Source: JAHEJA01 sp965657215 (GTDB lineage Bacteria; Pseudomonadota; Alphaproteobacteria; Rhodobacterales; Rhodobacteraceae). Taken from it: 35,609 bases of DNA. The stretch lies in the NCBI GenBank assembly GCA_965657215.1, contig CBFHNR010000025.1, positions 1-35,609 of the forward strand, given 5' to 3'. Positions 31,443 through 35,609 of the stretch are shown here, in pieces (positions within the stretch are counted from its first letter, which is position 1; every line of letters starts with the position of its first letter). The translations under genes were made by a program, and so were the position numbers. The notes beneath the pieces are model-generated. The model was given only the letters and a program-made list of their open reading frames with translations. It had not been told where the DNA came from and searched no databases.

Positions 31443-32851
31443 GCCAGAGCATTCACACCGACATCCTTGTTATTGGCGCAGGCTCTGGGGGGCTGTCTGT
31501 TGCTTCGGGTGCCGCGCAAATGGGAGCATCTGTGGTGCTTTTGGAAGGCCACAAGATGGGCGGCGATTGCCTCAATTATGGATGTGTCCCCTCCAAAGCA
31601 TTGATCGCGGCGAGCAAGCGCGCGCATGTGATGCGGTCCCCGAATTCATTTGGGATTACACCGCATGAGCCAGAGATCAGTTTTGCCAAGGCCATGGACC
31701 ATGTGCATGATGTCATCGCACAGATCGAACCCCATGATTCAGTTGAACGTTTTGAGGGGCTAGGCGTCCAAGTGATCCAAGACTACGGCTCATTTATCGA
31801 CGACACCACTGTTCAAGCAGGCGACACGCGTATCACAGCCCGTCGCATCGTTATCGCAACTGGGTCCTCCGCCTTCATTCCCCCAATCGACGGATTGGAC
31901 AGTGTACCCTATCTCACCAACAAAACTGTGTTTGCACAAACAGAGAGACCTGAGCATTTGATTATTCTCGGCGGTGGACCAATCGGAATTGAAATGGCCC
32001 AAGCGCACAGACGGCTGGGATCGCAAGTCACCGTCATTGAGGCCCAGTCCATACTGTCGCGTGAAGACCCCGAAATGGTGTCCTACGTTCGAGACGCATT
32101 GATATCAGACGGCGTCACATTGAAAGAAGGTGTCAGCGTTATCGCCGTGAAACCCGGACCAGAGGCGCAGCTCTCCGATGGGTCGATCATCACAGGTAGC
32201 CACCTGTTGATTGCCACAGGACGCGCCCCTAATGTGGACCGCCTTAATTTAGAGGCAGCACAGATTAACTATGACCGGCGCGGGATTACTGTTGATGCAT
32301 CTCTCAAGACCACCAATAAAAAGGTCTATGCCATAGGCGATGTCGCCGGTGGGTTCCAATTCACCCACGTCGCGGGATACCACGCAGGTGTCATCATCAA
32401 ATCCGCTTTGTTTGGCCTCCCCTCCAAAGCCCGCGACACGCACATCCCCCGTGTCACATTCACCGATCCTGAGCTGGCCCATATCGGATTAAGCGAAGCT
32501 GAGTTGATCAAAACCTACCCGTCAAAAACCGACATCATTCGTTTTGATTTTTCTGGAAACGATCGCGCTTTGGCGGAACGCAACGCAAAGGGGTTGATAA
32601 AACTGATGCTGCATAAAGGGCGGATCAAAGGGGTCTCAATCGTTGGCCCCCAAGCAGGTGAATTGATCAACTTTTGGTCCTTCATCATCGCAAACAATAT
32701 CAAACCCTCAAAAATCACCGCAATGATTTCCCCCTACCCGACCTTGAGCGAAGTCAATAAAAGAGTCGTCAGCGCCTATTTCACACCTAAATTATTCGAT
32801 AACACAGTGGTCAAACGCGTGGTACAAACGGTGCAAAAGTGGCTGCCGTAA
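31439..32851 (+). CDS. FAD-dependent pyridine nucleotide-disulfide oxidoreductase (MerA/Lpd-like)
   Basis: A 470-residue class I flavoprotein disulfide reductase. FAD motif VIGAGSGGLSVASGAAQMGA, redox Cys44/Cys49 in GGDCLNYGCVPSK, NAD(P) motif ILGGGPIGIEMAQAHRRLG, second FAD site YAIGDVAGGFQFTHVAGYHA, and the C-terminal dimer domain are all visible. In the interface motif the usual His before PTLSE is Tyr (SPYPTLSEVNK), and the C-terminal cysteine pair of mercuric reductase is absent. It is therefore neither a typical lipoamide dehydrogenase nor a proven mercuric reductase. The substrate is unknown. Translational coupling to the VTT gene suggests a joint membrane redox role. Confidence 0.9.
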   Translation: MSQSIHTDILVIGAGSGGLSVASGAAQMGASVVLLEGHKMGGDCLNYGCVPSKALIAASKRAHVMRSPNSFGITPHEPEISFAKAMDHVHDVIAQIEPHDSVERFEGLGVQVIQDYGSFIDDTTVQAGDTRITARRIVIATGSSAFIPPIDGLDSVPYLTNKTVFAQTERPEHLIILGGGPIGIEMAQAHRRLGSQVTVIEAQSILSREDPEMVSYVRDALISDGVTLKEGVSVIAVKPGPEAQLSDGSIITGSHLLIATGRAPNVDRLNLEAAQINYDRRGITVDASLKTTNKKVYAIGDVAGGFQFTHVAGYHAGVIIKSALFGLPSKARDTHIPRVTFTDPELAHIGLSEAELIKTYPSKTDIIRFDFSGNDRALAERNAKGLIKLMLHKGRIKGVSIVGPQAGELINFWSFIIANNIKPSKITAMISPYPTLSEVNKRVVSAYFTPKLFDNTVVKRVVQTVQKWLP

Positions 32852-32863
32852 ATATGGGATCTA

Positions 32864-34243
32864 ATGTTTAAAACCTTATCAGGACGGTTTTTGATTTTAA
32901 CAATTGCTTTTGTCATGCTGGCAGAGGTCTTGATATTTGTTCCCTCCATCGCCCGTTTTCGTGCAGATTACTTGTTTGCCCGTCTTGAACGCGCACAAAT
33001 TGCCTCGCTCGCACTGTTGGCAAATGACATGATCTCAGAAGAGCTTGAGACTGAGCTGCTCTCAAATGCAGGCGTTTATAACGTCGTTCTGCGCCGCGAT
33101 GAAATGCGCGAACTGGTGTTATCCTCGCCCCCGCCTGCCCCTGTCGGGAAAACATTCGACCTTCGGGACACGTCTGCCAGCACGCTCATCCTTGACGCCG
33201 TCAATAGCCTGATGGGACAAGACCCAAGCGTTATTCGCGTGATCGGTGTTCCCTTGCTCAAGGCTGGCCTGTTGATCGAGGTCACCATGGACAGTGGCCC
33301 CCTCAGGCTGGCCATCATCGACTATGGCCTGCGCATTCTAATGCTTTCGGCGATCATCTCCGTCATAACGGCGGCTTTGTTGTTTTTTGCTGTGAAATGG
33401 ACCTTGGTCCGCCCTATAAACCGCGTCGTCAATCACATGAAGGCCTATGCAAACGCCCCGCAAGATATCCGCCGCATCATTGAACCCACCGCAAAAATTG
33501 TTGAACTCAGAGACGCCGAAGACGCCTTATTTGGCCTGCAATCTGATCTCACAAGCGCATTGCGACAAAAACAACGCTTGGCCCAGATGGGAGAAGCCGT
33601 CGCAAAAATCAGCCATGACCTGCGCAATATCCTGACAAGTGTTCAACTTTTCTCTGACCGCATGGAAGGGAGCGCAGATCCAACCGTCCAACGCTTGGCC
33701 CCCAAGCTCATTAATTCTGTGTCGCGCGCGGTCTCCCTCACCGAAGGCACCCTCGCTTTCGGCAAAGCCCAAGAGCCCGCCCCGTCCCTCCAGCGCTTTG
33801 ACCTCAAAGCGTTAGTGGCGGATATCTTTGACGCTGAAACCATCTCAGCCAAGAATGCAGAAATTGACTTGATCAATTCAGTGCCCGACAGCTTTGTCGT
33901 TCGCGCTGATCCAGAGCAGTTGCACCGCACCCTCTCAAACCTCGTGAGAAACGCAAGCCAAGCCATGCAAGCAGGGCATCATGGCGGGCAAATCGTGGTA
34001 TCCGCGACGGAAACAGAAGTGGCTTGGTCAATCAAGGTGTCTGACACTGGACCAGGCTTGCCGCCAAAGGCCAAAGAGCATTTATTCCAACCCTTTCAAG
34101 GGGGTGTGCGCAAAGGCGGCATTGGCTTGGGCCTCGCCATAGCCCAAGAACTGATCCGCGGTCACGGCGGTGATATTGACTTGAAACACTCCGATGCCAC
34201 AGGCACCTGCTTTGAAATCACACTGCCTCAATCAACGGTCTGA
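32864..34243 (+). CDS. Membrane sensor histidine kinase without adjacent regulator
   Basis: A 459-residue kinase. Helix one is at about residues 9-28, a periplasmic region to about 150, helix two at about 152-176, then HAMP (WTLVRPINRVVNHMKAYA), a short coiled region and HisKA with His251 (AKISHDLRNILTSVQL). The ATPase domain has the N-box (LSNLVRNASQAMQAG), G1 (DTGPGLPPKAKEHLFQPF) and G2 (GGIGLGLAIAQELI). The DLRN motif resembles NtrB/DctB-type kinases. No response regulator is next to it; it follows the flavoprotein gene by 12 bases and may be co-transcribed. The signal it senses is unknown. Confidence 0.9.
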   Translation: MFKTLSGRFLILTIAFVMLAEVLIFVPSIARFRADYLFARLERAQIASLALLANDMISEELETELLSNAGVYNVVLRRDEMRELVLSSPPPAPVGKTFDLRDTSASTLILDAVNSLMGQDPSVIRVIGVPLLKAGLLIEVTMDSGPLRLAIIDYGLRILMLSAIISVITAALLFFAVKWTLVRPINRVVNHMKAYANAPQDIRRIIEPTAKIVELRDAEDALFGLQSDLTSALRQKQRLAQMGEAVAKISHDLRNILTSVQLFSDRMEGSADPTVQRLAPKLINSVSRAVSLTEGTLAFGKAQEPAPSLQRFDLKALVADIFDAETISAKNAEIDLINSVPDSFVVRADPEQLHRTLSNLVRNASQAMQAGHHGGQIVVSATETEVAWSIKVSDTGPGLPPKAKEHLFQPFQGGVRKGGIGLGLAIAQELIRGHGGDIDLKHSDATGTCFEITLPQSTV

Positions 34244-34318
34244 AAAATCCAAAAACTTTGAAAAGAGTTGCTTTTCTGACTTGCAAACCCCAACGCAGTC
34301 CCTTAAACGCACCTTCAC

Positions 34319-34395
34319 GGACCGATAGCTCAGCTGGATAGAGTACCTGACTACGAATCAGGGGGTCGGGGGTTCGAATCCTCCTCGGTCCGCCA
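34319..34395 (+). tRNA. tRNA-Arg (anticodon ACG)
   Basis: A 77-base cloverleaf: acceptor GGACCGA / TCGGTCC, D-arm with AGCTCAGCTGGATAGAG, anticodon stem CCTGA / TCAGG around loop CTACGAA (anticodon ACG), T-arm with GGTTCGAATCC, discriminator G, and an encoded CCA. ACG is read as ICG in bacteria and decodes CGU, CGC and CGA. Its 3' end is directly followed by integrase DNA, so it is a likely integration site. Confidence 0.97.
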
Positions 34396-34494
34396 CTCCC
34401 AAAAAATAAAGATCGGCGACTGCAAACGTAGGCTTCTGATAACGCTCAGTTTTTAACTTTGGCGCTATTGTGCTTTAGCCTTGGACTGACCGTT

Positions 34495-35559
34495 ATGCAG
34501 ACCCGATTACTGACCAAGCCTGTACCTTACACCTTCGTGCGTGGAGGCTACTATTACTTCACTCGCAGGGTTCCTGCTGATTTAAGGCAGCATTACAAGT
34601 ACCCTCGTATCGTCCAGGGATTGCGTACATCGTCGCCTCAGGAAGCGAAGCTGCAGGCTAAGATCGAAGCTGCAAAGCTAGATGCCTATTGGACACAAAT
34701 GCGATTAGCCAAGTCCGACGTTTTGGGCCTTTCGCTTATTAGGGATGGGATGGATATCCCCGCAGTTAAATCGCAAAATATGACGCCAAACAGGGCTTTG
34801 GAAGGTCCTACATTGCTTGATGCCCTGGAAGTTTATCTGGAACAGAAAGGTAACGGCAAAGCTAAGTCATTTAGGCAATCTGCAGAAAGAGCCTGTGGTT
34901 ATGTGATAGAGAATTGTGGGAATAAACCATTGGCGGCTTATACCAGACAAGACGCACTTGTTTTTAGAGATTGGTTAGTCGCTAGAGGTTTAACAGGATC
35001 AAGCGTCACCCGTAACTTTTCCTATGTCAAAGCAGTGATCAACTTCGCCCTATCCGAGTTTGCCCTGGACATCCGTAATCCGTTTGTGGGCGTTTACCAT
35101 GATCGGTCAAAGGGTGTTGTCTCCCGTAAACCAATTCCACTGGATGACCTGCGTCGTGTTCAGCGAGAGTGTATGCGGATTGATGATGATATCCGATGGC
35201 TTGTGGCGTTGGTGTCAGACACTGGAATGCGGCTGGCAGAAGCTGCAGGGCTGTCTGTGGACGACTTTAACCTTCAGGCTGACATTCCATTCGTTGAAGT
35301 GCGCAAGCACCCTTGGCGCAGCCTGAAGACGTCTGCAAGTGCGAGAGTAATACCTTTATCTGGTATGGCCCTGTGGGCTGCGCAAAGGATACTGCAAGAA
35401 GCAGGTACCTCATCTTATGCCTTCCCTAGATACAATCGTGGATCACGTACCAGTGCAAACTCAGCCAGTGCTGCTATTAACAAGTGGCTGAAGAACCACG
35501 TCCCTGCGGGCTGCACAATGCATAGCTTTCGACATTCAAATCGGAGGTTGGGCAACTGA
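34495..35559 (+). pseudogene. Tyrosine recombinase/integrase, 3' end frameshifted by a deletion
   Basis: The intact part (354 residues from the ATG at 34495) starts with a DUF6538-like region (PYTFVRGGYYYFTRRVPADL), then a SAM-like core-binding domain and the catalytic domain. The first catalytic Arg sits in VSDTGMRLAEAAGLSVDD, the Lys in PWRSLKTSASARVIPL, and the HxxRH box in MHSFRHS. The frame then ends NRRLGN-stop. From 35537 a shifted frame reads QIGGWATDGVGQGYGSGY and stays open to the window end, which is the expected continuation with the nucleophilic Tyr. About 16 residues between RHS and QIGGW appear to be missing. AGA/AGG arginine codons are frequent, unlike the neighbours, indicating transfer. 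A longer start (TTG 34459) is less likely. Confidence 0.85.
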
Positions 35560-35609
35560 CGGAGTCGGGCAAGGCTATGGTTCTGGCTACCCAATCAAAG
35601 TGCTTATGG

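Noticed and set aside
31439..32851. Mercuric reductase (merA)
   Set aside because: The overall layout and Tyr at the interface resemble MerA, but the C-terminal cysteine pair and any other mer gene are missing.
1..35609. CRISPR arrays, insertion sequences, rRNA genes
   Set aside because: No regularly spaced repeats, no transposase other than the integrase, and no rRNA sequence were seen on either strand.

Overview
The window looks like a chromosomal stretch of a marine-type Rhodobacteraceae (Roseobacter-group) alphaproteobacterium of moderate GC. This is inferred from the mix of genes: an alphaproteobacterial ribosomal protein S4, a phaA/phaB pair, a hisC-tyrA pair, an extensin-like protein, tripartite tricarboxylate transporter (TTT) genes with a TctDE two-component system, and an rpmH-rnpA-yidD-ttcA block. 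Nothing here fixes the species.

Layout. 1-3959 (+): tail of an unidentified gene, a membrane-anchored hypothetical, two glutathione S-transferase-fold proteins, a short-chain dehydrogenase and a small membrane protein, closed by a hairpin. 4028-6697: a BASS-family transporter (-) divergent from an acyl-CoA synthetase (+). 6698-7058 is a gene-free stretch with a nested hairpin and a candidate promoter ahead of a PHP-domain phosphoesterase (7059-7979). 8037-14033 (-): tctC-tctB-tctA, a CaiB/BaiF CoA-transferase, a citrate-synthase-fold citryl-CoA lyase and an AbrB-type membrane protein, in tightly packed order. 14138-17159 (+): divergently, tctD-tctE and a periplasmic binding protein overlapping the kinase gene. 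Between the two operons lie two 8-bp direct repeats at 11-bp spacing, as expected for an OmpR-family operator.

17407-22273 (-): hotdog thioesterase, extensin-like protein, tyrA, hisC, rpsD and tag (3-methyladenine glycosylase I). 22343-25296 (+): a stand-alone EAL phosphodiesterase, then phaA and phaB, which make 3-hydroxybutyryl-CoA for polyhydroxybutyrate. 25346-26332 (-): a D-2-hydroxyacid dehydrogenase. 26441-28146 (+): an SH3-domain periplasmic protein and a THUMP RNA methyltransferase. 28132-30463 (-): a membrane protein with a degenerate GGDEF-like domain, then ttcA, yidD, rnpA and rpmH (transcribed in the reverse of that order) with a good promoter. 30747-34243 (+): a VTT/DedA-like membrane protein overlapping a flavoprotein disulfide reductase, followed by a sensor kinase.

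The right end is a mobile-element boundary: tRNA-Arg(ACG) at 34319-34395, then a tyrosine integrase with a foreign-looking codon pattern whose 3' part is broken by a frameshifting deletion. The best candidate for a little-described system is the TTT + CoA-transferase + citryl-CoA lyase + AbrB cluster with its divergent three-part sensor operon. It reads as a complete import, CoA activation and C-C cleavage route for a small tricarboxylate or related hydroxy acid, but the substrate cannot be read from sequence.
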